Below, one piece after another: positions 1-8,839 of a stretch of 64,000 nt of DNA. Numbering within the stretch: the stretch's first letter is position 1; the number at the start of each line of letters is the position of its first letter. The notes below the pieces were generated by a model. The model made no database searches and was not told the origin of the DNA. It saw nothing but the letters and a program-made list of their open reading frames with translations. The stretch is from Paraburkholderia aromaticivorans. Its GTDB lineage: Bacteria > Pseudomonadota > Gammaproteobacteria > Burkholderiales > Burkholderiaceae. Position numbers and translations under genes: made by a program. The stretch lies in the NCBI RefSeq assembly GCF_012689525.1, contig NZ_CP051515.1, forward strand, positions 3,574,241 to 3,638,240, in the 5' to 3' direction.

Positions 1-218
1 TGCGAAGCCTGACGCCCTGCTATCAACCCGCCGCTCAGCAACTTCTGGATTTGCTGGCGCGCCGCCTCGACAGTGATATCGAGTTCGCCCGCGATCGACG
101 CGGTCGACAACGGCCCCTGCACTTTCAACAGATTCAGGATGCGATCCACCGGCACAGCTGTCGTCGCGATCGACGCGACGCCCGGTGAATTTTCCAAGCT
201 TTCATTTGCATATCTCAT
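1..218 (-). CDS. Winged-helix transcriptional regulator, N-terminal part (runs off the window)
   Basis: The frame opens at the ATG read leftwards from 218 and is still open at base 1, so only about the first 72 residues are present. Residues about 26-66 look like a winged helix-turn-helix of the COG2345/ArsR type: LLKVQGPLSTASIAGELDI is followed by TVEAARQQIQKLLSGGLI, the usual spacing of the two DNA-binding helices. Such proteins are cytoplasmic DNA-binding regulators. The gene is divergent from the MFS exporter at 284 with about 65 bases between the starts, so control of that exporter is possible. The ligand and the C-terminal domain are outside the window. Confidence 0.65.
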   Translation of the reverse strand, partial: MRYANESLENSPGVASIATTAVPVDRILNLLKVQGPLSTASIAGELDITVEAARQQIQKLLSGGLIAGRQAS

Positions 219-283
219 CGAGTGCCATTATTATCCAAGCCAACACTTGCATAATAAGCCAGCCTCGCACGGCTGTCCACGAC

Positions 284-1708
284 ATGAAAAATCTGCAATC
301 GAATGCGCCCGCATGGAGCGATCTTCTCAGTGGCAGCAACGGCTGGCGGGCGTTGGGACTGGCCGGCGGTGTCGCGCTGCACGCCACCAACGTCTATGTC
401 GCGACGACGATCCTGCCCTCGGTCGTGCACGACATCGGCGGACTCGAACTGTATGCGTGGAACACCACGCTATTCGTGGTGGCGTCGATTCTGGGTTCGG
501 TGTTGTCGGTACGTCTGCTTGCGGTGCTCGGCGCGCGCGGCGCTTACTTCAGCGCGCTCGCCGTATTCGCGTTGGGCACGGTGGTCTGCGCGAGCGCGCC
601 CTCCATGCCGTGGATGCTGGCCGGGCGCACGCTCCAAGGTCTCGGCGGCGGCATTCTGCTCGCACTCAGCTATGCGCTGATTCGCGTCGTGTTCGAAGAG
701 CGCCTGTGGCCTCGCGCGATGGGACTGGTGTCGGGCATGTGGGGCGTCGCCACGTTGTGCGGGCCCGCGCTCGGCGGCATCTTCGCGGAACTGGGCGACT
801 GGCGGCTCGCGTTCTGGGTCCTGCTGCCGGCCATCCTGCTGCTCGCCGTGATCGTGCATCGCGAGGTGGACGGCAAACACGCGACCGGCGCGGCGGCGCC
901 CGTTCCGTTGCTCAAGGTCGTGCTGCTCAGCGCATCTGTTCTGGTGATTTCGCTTGCCGCCTTGAGCGAGAACATGGTGTGGAACGCCATCGGCGTCGCG
1001 GCCGGCCTCGGCTTCGTCTGGCTGCTCGCGAGACTCGAACGCGACAGAACGCGTACGCGCTTGTTGCCGAGCGGCTCGTATTCGATTCGCACGCGCATCG
1101 GCAGCATTTATGCGTGCATGAGCCTGCTCGGCATCGGCGTGACCAGTGAAATCTACCTGCCGTATTTCTTGCAGACGATTCATGGCCGCTCGCCGCTCGC
1201 GGCCGGTTATCTGACCGCCTTGATCGCGGCCGGCTGGTCGGTCGGTTCCATGTTCAGCGCCGGACGCTCCGCCGTCGCCGCGCAACGCTTGAGCCGCGCG
1301 GGACCGATCGTCGAAGCGCTCGGTCTCGCCGCGCTTGCGTGGCTAATGCCGCAAGCCGGCTTGTTCGATAGCGCAAGCGGAACGCTGACGCTGTGCGCGG
1401 CGCTCGTCAGCGTCGGACTGGGTGTCGGGATCGGCTGGCCGCATCTGCTGACGCGCGTATTCACCGCCGCGCAATCCGGCGAGGAGAACCTCGCATCGCT
1501 CTCGATCACCACCATTCAACTCTTCGCGATGGCGCTCGGCTCGGCACTCGCCGGCCTCGTCGCGAACGGCGCGGGTCTCACCACGCTCGCCGCGCTGCCG
1601 GGCGCGCAACAGACCACGCTGTGGCTGTTCGCGATCTTTGCGATCGCGCCGCTGCTCGCGGCGGGATTGATACGCCAGCAGTCGCGCTCAACCGGAGAAG
1701 CATCGTGA
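284..1708 (+). CDS. MFS transporter, drug-exporter type
   Basis: A 474-residue hydrophobic protein with a dozen or more predicted membrane helices, a length usual for the DHA families of the major facilitator superfamily. The first half shows NVYVATTILPSVVHDIGG, typical of the first helix and loop of drug:proton antiporters, and the helix-5-like GLVSGMWGVATLCGPALGG. It should sit in the inner membrane and export a small molecule by proton antiport; the substrate cannot be read from sequence. The frame extends upstream to 185, but the ATG at 284 is preferred because the earlier part does not look like MFS protein. Its stop overlaps the start of the LysR gene (GTGA at 1705-1708), so the two are probably co-transcribed. 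Confidence 0.85.
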   Translation: MKNLQSNAPAWSDLLSGSNGWRALGLAGGVALHATNVYVATTILPSVVHDIGGLELYAWNTTLFVVASILGSVLSVRLLAVLGARGAYFSALAVFALGTVVCASAPSMPWMLAGRTLQGLGGGILLALSYALIRVVFEERLWPRAMGLVSGMWGVATLCGPALGGIFAELGDWRLAFWVLLPAILLLAVIVHREVDGKHATGAAAPVPLLKVVLLSASVLVISLAALSENMVWNAIGVAAGLGFVWLLARLERDRTRTRLLPSGSYSIRTRIGSIYACMSLLGIGVTSEIYLPYFLQTIHGRSPLAAGYLTALIAAGWSVGSMFSAGRSAVAAQRLSRAGPIVEALGLAALAWLMPQAGLFDSASGTLTLCAALVSVGLGVGIGWPHLLTRVFTAAQSGEENLASLSITTIQLFAMALGSALAGLVANGAGLTTLAALPGAQQTTLWLFAIFAIAPLLAAGLIRQQSRSTGEAS

Positions 1709-2697
1709 TAGATCGCGTGCAGGCCATGCGGATTTTCGTACGCATCGTCGATACGAGCAGTTTCACGCGCGCTGCGGAATCGCTCGAAGTGCCGCGCGCC
1801 ACCGCGACCACGACCGTGCAGGCGCTCGAGTCGCTGCTCGGCGTGCAACTGCTGGTGCGCACGACGCGCAAGGTCACGCTGACCGCCGAAGGCGCCGCCT
1901 ATTACGAACGCTGCGCACAGATACTCGCGGCAATCGAAGAAGTCGAATCGGGCCTTTTCAACCGGCCGGAAAATTTGCGCGGCCGCCTGCGCGTGGCCAT
2001 GCCGGGCATGATCGCGGCGTCGATCGTGGTGCCGGCATTGGCTACGTTTCATGCGCAGCATCCGCATGTGGAACTGGCGCTCGGCGTGCAGCATCGCTCG
2101 CTCGATCGGGTTGGTGAGAGCGTGGATTGCAGCATCGAGCTGGGCGAGTTGCCGGACTCACGCCTGCTCGCGCGCCGCCTCGGTTTGATCGAACGCGTGA
2201 CCTGCGCGAGCCCTGCGTATCTCGCGCGATTCGGCGAGCCGCGCCATCTCGACGATCTCTCGGATCACGTCGCCGTGCACTGGCTGTCGACGCAAACCGG
2301 CCGCCGTATGGACTTCGACTTCAGCGTCGCGGCGCGCTCCAGCAAGGTGAAAGTGGACAGCTTCATCCAGGTGAACGACGAACACACTTACCTCGCTTGC
2401 GGACTCGAAGGCCTCGGCTTGATTCAGCTCGGACGCGCCGTCGCCGCGCCGTATTTTGCGTCGGGACAGTTGGTCGACGTGTTGCCGAAGTGCAGACCCG
2501 CGCCGGTGCCCGTTTCAGTGACGTATGTGAAGAGCCGCCAGATCTCGCCGCGTGTGCGCGCTTTCGTCGACTGGCTCGTCGAGGTATTCGAAAGCGCGCC
2601 TGGCATGGTGAGAACGGCGCCGCCGCCGCGAGCCGATTCGCCGCCGTGGCCGGTGCTCGATTCGACTCACGACGCCGTACTCGCGCAGCTTGACTAG
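1705..2697 (+). CDS. LysR-family transcriptional regulator
   Basis: This 330-residue protein begins IDRVQAMRIFVRIVDTSSF, the usual start of one Burkholderia LysR subgroup. The N-terminal helix-turn-helix spans about residues 1-65 (FTRAAESLEVPRATATTTVQ), followed by a periplasmic-binding-protein-like effector domain from about 95 to 300. I place the start at GTG 1705, which overlaps the MFS stop by four bases; the next candidate, ATG 1726, would cut off part of the first helix. The C-terminal 30 residues are Pro/Ala-rich and look disordered. Overlap with the exporter gene suggests it regulates that transporter or its own operon. Inducer unknown. Confidence 0.85.
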   Translation: MIDRVQAMRIFVRIVDTSSFTRAAESLEVPRATATTTVQALESLLGVQLLVRTTRKVTLTAEGAAYYERCAQILAAIEEVESGLFNRPENLRGRLRVAMPGMIAASIVVPALATFHAQHPHVELALGVQHRSLDRVGESVDCSIELGELPDSRLLARRLGLIERVTCASPAYLARFGEPRHLDDLSDHVAVHWLSTQTGRRMDFDFSVAARSSKVKVDSFIQVNDEHTYLACGLEGLGLIQLGRAVAAPYFASGQLVDVLPKCRPAPVPVSVTYVKSRQISPRVRAFVDWLVEVFESAPGMVRTAPPPRADSPPWPVLDSTHDAVLAQLD

Positions 2698-2830
2698 CTT
2701 GTCGATTTCACGCGTGATGTGCCGTTGCAGCCTGCACGGCCGCCGCTTCCGCCGCGGCGACAGCAGGCGACACGATCGCCGGCTGCCCCGTCTGCCGGCT
2801 CACCCGTGCATTCCACAACCGCTTTCTCAA

Positions 2831-2851
2831 CTCCCGATAATACTCACCTCA
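2831..2851 (-). repeat. Dispersed origin-type iteron, single copy
   Basis: The + strand reads CTCCCGATAATA then CTCACCTCA, matching the iteron of the 62-64 kb array in reverse orientation. It lies in the 285-base gap between the convergent LysR and EamA genes and is the most distant copy from the origin seen here, about 60 kb away. The rest of the gap holds only a GC-rich inverted repeat (GGCGGCG and CGCCGCC around 2941-2963) that could act as a terminator. Confidence 0.55.
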
Positions 2852-2982
2852 AACGCCCATAGGTGCGGCCGTGCCGATCTGAATCATCACCTTTGATCAA
2901 TCGACGCGTCGCCAAACGATGTCACTTCGGCGCGTTCGGCGCGGCGGCGAATTAGCGCGCCGCCTCGCCGAAAGAACGTCCG

Positions 2983-3882
2983 TCATGAACTCCGCACCCG
3001 CCGGACAAAAATACGCCGCGTGAGATCGAACGCCACCAGATTGCCGGCCACCACCAGCAACAGGCCGACCACGGCCAGCGCGGACCACTGATAGCCTTCG
3101 AATACCGTCGACACCGCCAGCGCCACGATCGGAAACAAGACCGTGCTGTAAGCGGCGCGTTCCGGTCCGATGCGCCCGACCAGCATCAGGTAAGCCGTGA
3201 AGCCAATCACCGAGCCGAAAATCGCGAGATAGGCGAGCGCGCCGAGATAGCGCGCGGACGGCTCGACGGCGAACGAAAAGCCGGCCAATATGCTGCCCAC
3301 CGTCAAGACGCTGGCGCCGATCAGCATCGCCCAGCTATTCGTAGCGAACGGGTGCAAGCCCATCGATTGCATGCGGCTCGACAACAGATTGCCGGCCGAA
3401 AAGCACAGGGTCCCGAGAAACGCGATGCCGAGACCGAACCACGCGGCGTGATCGCCGAGATGCCCCGTCATCTGCTGAACGAACAGACATACGATGCCGA
3501 CGAGTCCCAATGCCGCCCCGGCAATCGCCGTGGGCTGCAACGGCCGGCCCATGAACAGGCGGCCGTTGATCGAGTTCAGCAGCGGCGCGGTGGAAAACAC
3601 CACCGCCACCAGGCCGCTCGGCACCACCTGCTCAGCGTAGTAGAAGCACAGAAAGTTCAGACAGAAGAGCGCCAATCCTTGCGCGATCAGGAACCGCCAT
3701 GCGGCGCGCGGCGGCCAGATCGGCCGGCGCATGATGCGCAGCAACGCGAACAGCACCAGCGCCGCAATCCAGAAACGCCAGGCAATGGATACCGGTGGCG
3801 GCACCGCTCCAAGTTGCCATTTGATCGCGATCCACGTGGTGCCCCAAATCAGAACGGTGACAGCATAAAGCGAGAGATTCAT
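2983..3882 (-). CDS. EamA-family (DMT superfamily) transporter
   Basis: A 299-residue protein of about ten membrane helices made of two EamA repeats, the standard length and layout of RhaT/YdcZ-like drug/metabolite transporters. The start MNLSLYAVTVLIWGTTWIA carries the typical first helix with its WGTTW motif, and SRMQSMGLHPFATNSWAM opens the second repeat. It probably exports an amino acid or metabolite from the inner membrane; the substrate is not predictable. The gene is divergent from the AraC-family gene at 4039, with a gap of about 155 bases that must hold both promoters. Confidence 0.85.
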   Translation of the reverse strand: MNLSLYAVTVLIWGTTWIAIKWQLGAVPPPVSIAWRFWIAALVLFALLRIMRRPIWPPRAAWRFLIAQGLALFCLNFLCFYYAEQVVPSGLVAVVFSTAPLLNSINGRLFMGRPLQPTAIAGAALGLVGIVCLFVQQMTGHLGDHAAWFGLGIAFLGTLCFSAGNLLSSRMQSMGLHPFATNSWAMLIGASVLTVGSILAGFSFAVEPSARYLGALAYLAIFGSVIGFTAYLMLVGRIGPERAAYSTVLFPIVALAVSTVFEGYQWSALAVVGLLLVVAGNLVAFDLTRRIFVRRVRSS

Positions 3883-4038
3883 GGCGAAGCCTGCGGCAGC
3901 GAATGCGGAAGCCCACTATGCCGCAGCCTGGCCAGCCGCACTTGTCCAGGATTGCGCACTTTTTCGGGGTGTCGAGCCGCCGCGCGCGTGGCGCCGTATA
4001 CTGACTCATTCAGTCATGACAGGTATTTTGCCCGCTTC

Positions 4039-4956
4039 GTGAACACCAGACCGCCCGCCCCCGTGACCCACGCCACTGAAACGCCGTTCGGCCTTCAGTC
4101 GGTGTGTCACACGCTGAGCAGCGCCAATGCGAATCTGGACCGCTTCGCGTGGCTTGGCGACCGGCTGGCCATTGCCGTCTGGACACGCGACACGGAAGAA
4201 GCCGAGACCGTTTACGAGCGCCCCGGCCATCACACGCTGTCGTGCTATCTGGACGGCGGCTATCGTACGGAGCGTCAGAAAATGCCGGGGCATTATGGCG
4301 CGCCGTCGCGGCTCTGCGCGCTGCCGGGCGAGCACGAATCACGCTGGTGGGTGCGCGGGCACATGCATTTCATGCACCTGTACTTCCTTCCGGAACACTT
4401 CACGCAGCGCGCGGTTCAGGAACTCGACCTCGAGCCGCGCGAACTGACGCTCGCCGATCGCACGTATTTCGAAGACGCCCGCATCGCCACGTTGTGTCAA
4501 TCGCTGGCGAACGAAGACTGGCAGGATCCGGACGGCTTGCTGCGCACCAACGAGACCGCGCATCAGGTCCTGAGTCTGCTGTTGCGCGCGCAAGGCGTGC
4601 GCCGCACGGATTTGTCGCTCAAAGGCGGTTTGTCGGTCGCGACTCGCCGGCGGCTGCACGACTATATCGAAAGCCATCTCTCGCAGACGCTCACGCTCGG
4701 CGAACTGGCCGGTGTAGCGGCGTTGTCGGAATTCCATCTTGCGCGCATGTTCCGCACCTCGTTCGGACTGCCACCCGCGGCGTGGATCGCGCAGCAGCGG
4801 CTCGAACGCGCGCGCACGCTGTTGCGCACTACGGCGCTGCCGCTCGCGCAGGTCGCCGAACAATGCGGCTACGCGAACGCCAGCCATTTCAGCCACCGTT
4901 TCCGCGAGAGCGTCGGCGTGGCGGCGACCGCGTATCGGCAGGCTGTCGCCGCCTGA
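4039..4956 (+). CDS. AraC-family transcriptional regulator
   Basis: A 305-residue protein with two helix-turn-helix units at the C terminus (about residues 200-300): LTLGELAGVAALSEFHLARM and, further on, QVAEQCGYANASHFSHRFRE, the classic AraC second HTH with its GYANASHFSHRF core. The N-terminal half is an effector-binding region without close motif matches. No ATG sits in frame near the conserved start, so GTG 4039 is used; the longer open frame to 3352 runs over the opposite-strand transporter and is not plausible. Divergence from the EamA transporter suggests it regulates that gene. Confidence 0.8.
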   Translation: MNTRPPAPVTHATETPFGLQSVCHTLSSANANLDRFAWLGDRLAIAVWTRDTEEAETVYERPGHHTLSCYLDGGYRTERQKMPGHYGAPSRLCALPGEHESRWWVRGHMHFMHLYFLPEHFTQRAVQELDLEPRELTLADRTYFEDARIATLCQSLANEDWQDPDGLLRTNETAHQVLSLLLRAQGVRRTDLSLKGGLSVATRRRLHDYIESHLSQTLTLGELAGVAALSEFHLARMFRTSFGLPPAAWIAQQRLERARTLLRTTALPLAQVAEQCGYANASHFSHRFRESVGVAATAYRQAVAA

Positions 4957-4987
4957 GCGCGGGCCGGCGCGCTCTACGATGCTGCGC

Positions 4988-7900
4988 TTACTGCAACGCC
5001 ATCGCCAGCACACGCGCGACGTGGATCGCGTCGACGCCCGCGCCGTCATGGATCTGATGCCGGCAACTCGTGCCGTCCGCGACCATGAGCGTGTCGCCGT
5101 CCATCTTGCGCACCGCCGGCAGCAGCGAGAGTTCCGCCATCGCCTGTGACGTCGCGTAGTGTTCGGCCTCGTAACCGAAACTTCCCGCCATCCCGCAGCA
5201 TGACGATTCCACCGTCGATACCGTCAATTCAGGAATCCACTTCAACACGGTTTGCACGGGCGTGAAGGCGTCGAAGGCTTTTTGATGGCAATGGCCATGC
5301 ACCAGCGCCTGCTGCTTCGCCAAAGGCTTCAGTGCAAGCTGCAATCGTCCGGCCTTCTCCTCGCGCACCAGAAACTCTTCGAATAGAAATGCCTGCTTCG
5401 AGAGCCGCTGCGCTTCGTCGCCGAAGCCGTAGTGCAGGAACTCGTCGCGTAACGACAGCAAGCACGACGGCTCCAGCCCGACGATCGGCACGCCGCGCTC
5501 CACGAACGGCTTGAACAGATCGAGCAAGCGCCGCGCTTCCTGCTTCGCTTCATCGACGAGACCCGCGGCGAGGAACGTGCGGCCGCAGCACACGGGCCGC
5601 TCGCCCTGGCGCGTGTTGAAGTGCACCGTGTAGCCCGCAGCCTCCAGCACTTGCTGCGCAGCGCGCGCGTTCTCCGGCTCCATGTTGTTGTTGAACGTGT
5701 CGACGAACAGCAGCACTTCTTTCAGCGCGGCACCTTGGGCTGCTTTGCGCGATGACACCGCATCAGCCAAAAACGACTTCTTGAAGCGCGGCAAGCTTCG
5801 CTCGGGCGCGAAGCCCACGGACCGCTTGAACCACGCCGACAGCACCGGCACGTTGTCGGCCAGCGCCATCAAGCCCGGCATGCGGCTCGCCGTCGATGCG
5901 TAACGTGGCATGAAGGCCACCAGCTTGTCACGCAGACGCAGCCCGTGACGCTTGACACGCGCCGCCCGCGCCTCGATCTTGAACTTCGCCATATCGACGC
6001 CCGTCGGGCAATCACGCTTGCAACCCTTGCACGACACGCACAGATCGAGCGTCTCCTTGACCTCGTCGCTCGCCAGGCCCGCTTCGCCAAGTTGACCGGA
6101 GATCGCGAGGCGCAACGTATTCGCGCGTCCGCGAGTGACGTGCTGTTCGTCCTTCGTCACGCGATAGCTCGGGCACATGGTGCCCGCGTCGAACTTGCGG
6201 CAGTGGCCGTTGTTATTGCACATCTCGACGGCCTTCGCGAGACCGCCTGACAGATCGTTGCCGCTGCCTGGCAAGGTGTCGTGTCCGGTCAGCGGATCGC
6301 GTTCGACATTCCATGCCGACCAGTCGAGCGCCGTGTCGATGCGATGTTCCTTGTAACCTGGCGCGAAGCGGAAATTGCGCGCGTCGTCCATCTTCGGCGG
6401 ACGCACGATCTTGTCGGGATTGAAGCGGTTATCCGGATCGAACAGCGTCTTGATCTCGCTGAACGCCTGGTTCAGGCGCGGCCCGTATTGCCACGCGACC
6501 CATTCGCCGCGGCATAGTCCGTCGCCGTGTTCGCCCGAATAGGCGCCCTTGTATTCGCGCACGAGTGCCGCCGCTTCATCGGCGATCGCGCGCATCTTCT
6601 GCGCGCCGTCGCGGCGCATGTCGAGAATCGGCCGCACGTGCAGCGTGCCGACGCTTGCATGCGCATACCAAGTGCCTTCCGTGCCGTGCCGATGGAACAC
6701 TTCGGTCAGGCGGCTCGTGTATTCGGCCAGATGTTCGAGCGGCACCGCGCAATCTTCGATGAAGGACACCGGCTTGCCGTCGCCCTTCATACTCATCATG
6801 ATATTGAGCCCGGCCTTGCGCACTTCCCACAGCGCTTTCTGTTCGTTCGCGTCCGCCATCTCGACGACCGAATCGGGCAAGCCGAGATCGGCCATCAATT
6901 CCGTGAGCTGCTTGAGCGACGCGAGTTGCGCTTCGCGGTCCTCGCCCGCGAATTCCACCAGCAAAATAGCTTGCGGCTCGCCGACCAGCGCCTTGCCGAT
7001 CACCGGACGAAACGCCGGATTGCTCATCGCCAGATCGATCATCGTGCGATCCACCAGCTCCACTGCCACCGGCTTCAGCTTGACGATGTGCTGCGTGAGG
7101 TCCATCGACTGCCAGAAGGTCGGGAAGTTGACCACGCCGAGCATTTTATGCGCGGGCAGCGGCACGAGCCTGAGCGTCAATTGCCGGCTGAACGCGAGCG
7201 TTCCCTCCGAGCCGACCAGCAGATGTGCGAGATTCGCGACGCCGTCGTCGGTATAAGCGCGCGGATTCTGGCAATCGAACACGTCGATGTTGTAGCCCGC
7301 CACGCGGCGCAAGACCTTCGGCACGCGCGCCACGATTTCGTCGCGCTCGCGTTCGGCAATCTGCTTCACGCCCGCGAGTATCTGCTGCAAGCGGGCGCCT
7401 TGCGGGGCCTCGCGCAACGAGGCGAAATGCGCTTCGCTGCCGTCGGCGAGAATCGCGTCGATCGCGTCGACGTTGTGCACCATGTTGCCGTATTCGATCG
7501 AGCGCGAGCCGCACGAATTATTGCCGGCCATGCCGCCGATCGTGCATTGCGCGGCCGTCGAGACATCCACCGGAAACCATAGACCGTGTGGCTTGAGCCA
7601 TGCGTTCAGATGGTCCAGCACGACGCCTGGTTCGACCGTCACCGTACGCGCTTCGGCATCGAAGGCGACGATGTTGTTCAACCACTTGCTCGTGTCGATC
7701 ACCAGCGCTTCGCCGACTGTCTGGCCGCATTGGCTCGTGCCCGCGCCGCGCGCGAGGAGTGGCACTTTTTCGCTGCGCGCGATTTCCAATGCGATGCGCA
7801 GATCGTCCTGGTCGCGCGGCACCACCACGCCGATGGGCGTGATCTGATAGATCGACGCGTCGGTCGCATAACGGCCGCGACTCGCCGCGTCGAACAACAC

Positions 7901-8011
7901 GTCGCCGCGCAATGATTTGCGCAGATGCTGCGCGAGCGGACTCGTCAGGCGCGCAGCGGACGGAACGAGGTGGATCGGCTTGACGAGTAAAGCGGAAGTG
8001 GGGTTCGTCAT
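4988..8011 (-). CDS. FAD-linked oxidase / 4Fe-4S oxidoreductase fusion, YdiJ-like D-2-hydroxyacid dehydrogenase
   Basis: A 1007-residue fusion. Residues about 45-200 are an FAD-binding type 4 domain (VPLLARGAGTSQCGQ, TIGGMAGNNSCGSRS), 200-500 an FAD-linked oxidase C-terminal domain, about 600-680 a ferredoxin-like region with CVSCKGCKRDCPTG, and the last third carries CCG-type cysteine domains (CCGRTF and CCGMAGSFG). This is the layout and approximate length of E. coli YdiJ. The family oxidises D-2-hydroxyacids such as D-lactate or D-2-hydroxyglutarate and passes electrons through the FeS centres to the quinone pool. It is the last gene of the leftward cluster starting at 11559, so its substrate is probably a hydroxyacid made in the same pathway. 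Exact substrate is inference. Confidence 0.85.
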   Translation of the reverse strand: MTNPTSALLVKPIHLVPSAARLTSPLAQHLRKSLRGDVLFDAASRGRYATDASIYQITPIGVVVPRDQDDLRIALEIARSEKVPLLARGAGTSQCGQTVGEALVIDTSKWLNNIVAFDAEARTVTVEPGVVLDHLNAWLKPHGLWFPVDVSTAAQCTIGGMAGNNSCGSRSIEYGNMVHNVDAIDAILADGSEAHFASLREAPQGARLQQILAGVKQIAERERDEIVARVPKVLRRVAGYNIDVFDCQNPRAYTDDGVANLAHLLVGSEGTLAFSRQLTLRLVPLPAHKMLGVVNFPTFWQSMDLTQHIVKLKPVAVELVDRTMIDLAMSNPAFRPVIGKALVGEPQAILLVEFAGEDREAQLASLKQLTELMADLGLPDSVVEMADANEQKALWEVRKAGLNIMMSMKGDGKPVSFIEDCAVPLEHLAEYTSRLTEVFHRHGTEGTWYAHASVGTLHVRPILDMRRDGAQKMRAIADEAAALVREYKGAYSGEHGDGLCRGEWVAWQYGPRLNQAFSEIKTLFDPDNRFNPDKIVRPPKMDDARNFRFAPGYKEHRIDTALDWSAWNVERDPLTGHDTLPGSGNDLSGGLAKAVEMCNNNGHCRKFDAGTMCPSYRVTKDEQHVTRGRANTLRLAISGQLGEAGLASDEVKETLDLCVSCKGCKRDCPTGVDMAKFKIEARAARVKRHGLRLRDKLVAFMPRYASTASRMPGLMALADNVPVLSAWFKRSVGFAPERSLPRFKKSFLADAVSSRKAAQGAALKEVLLFVDTFNNNMEPENARAAQQVLEAAGYTVHFNTRQGERPVCCGRTFLAAGLVDEAKQEARRLLDLFKPFVERGVPIVGLEPSCLLSLRDEFLHYGFGDEAQRLSKQAFLFEEFLVREEKAGRLQLALKPLAKQQALVHGHCHQKAFDAFTPVQTVLKWIPELTVSTVESSCCGMAGSFGYEAEHYATSQAMAELSLLPAVRKMDGDTLMVADGTSCRHQIHDGAGVDAIHVARVLAMALQ

Positions 8012-8044
8012 ATCGTCGGCCTATGGCAATAACAGGGGAACCGG

Positions 8045-8794
8045 TTAGACCAGCGTGAGGCTGACCGGCGCGAGTCCTTCAATGCGGCCGCTCGCCGTGC
8101 CCGCCGTCTGCGGAAAGAACATGCCGGTATATGAACCGGCCGTGACGACCATCTCGGGCGTCACGGCAATGCCGCGCGACGTGGCGTGATTGACGAGCCA
8201 CGTCAGCAGCCGCCGCGGATCGCCGGCCGGATTGGCGGGCGTGGTTTTAACCACATCGTGTCCATCGAAACTGAAATGCAGCGAAGGCGCCACGAACGGA
8301 AAGTCCTCGCGATACGGCATGAACTCGCCCACGATCAGCGCGCCGTGATTCTGCAAATCCGCGAGTTGAGCGAGTTTGTCGATAGCGGGCCATTCGGCGT
8401 AGCGGCTCGCCACGATTTCGATGGTCGCGCCGATGGAGCCGATACTCGCCAGCACTTCGGCCTCGCTATACGGCGTGGTGGAAGCATCGAAGCGCCGCCC
8501 GAAGCGAAACGCTATTTCCAGTTCGAGGCCCAACGGCGCGAAGACTTCGCGCTGCAAACGCGCGCGGTCGGCATGCAGGTCGAGGTCGGGTAACGGCGCG
8601 CCCTGGATCGGACCGCTCTCGGACTTCGCGCCGATTTTCCAACCGGCAATCCGCGCGCCGCATGCGTCCAGGATCTCGTGCTGGATCGCGTAGGCCGCGG
8701 CGGCGTCGGCGGGTGTTTGCTCCGGCGGCAACGTGTCGAGCGTGGCGTGATCGCGGCGTGCGTGGGCAAGAAGCCGGCTGAGTGCTGTCGTCAT
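8045..8794 (-). CDS. 2-keto-4-pentenoate hydratase-like protein (FAH fold)
   Basis: A 249-residue member of the MhpD/2-oxopent-4-enoate hydratase group of the fumarylacetoacetate hydrolase superfamily, of usual length. LGLELEIAFRFG gives the E-x-E pair that, with a later acidic residue, binds the divalent metal, and GWKIGAKS matches the conserved glycine-lysine region near the N terminus. Family members hydrate or decarboxylate 2-keto acids in aromatic or related degradation. It lies 33 bases upstream of the FAD/FeS dehydrogenase and 45 bases downstream of an MFS carrier, which suggests one operon. No ring-cleavage gene is nearby, so an aromatic substrate is not demonstrated. Confidence 0.8.
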   Translation of the reverse strand: MTTALSRLLAHARRDHATLDTLPPEQTPADAAAAYAIQHEILDACGARIAGWKIGAKSESGPIQGAPLPDLDLHADRARLQREVFAPLGLELEIAFRFGRRFDASTTPYSEAEVLASIGSIGATIEIVASRYAEWPAIDKLAQLADLQNHGALIVGEFMPYREDFPFVAPSLHFSFDGHDVVKTTPANPAGDPRRLLTWLVNHATSRGIAVTPEMVVTAGSYTGMFFPQTAGTASGRIEGLAPVSLTLV

Positions 8795-8839
8795 GATGTC
8801 GTGTCGTAAGGCGGAGAGAGATGGAACGGTGCAGTGCGC

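Noticed and set aside
185..283. Longer N terminus for the first MFS protein
   Set aside because: The added residues do not resemble an MFS start and would overlap the divergent regulator's promoter and coding start; ATG 284 is more likely.
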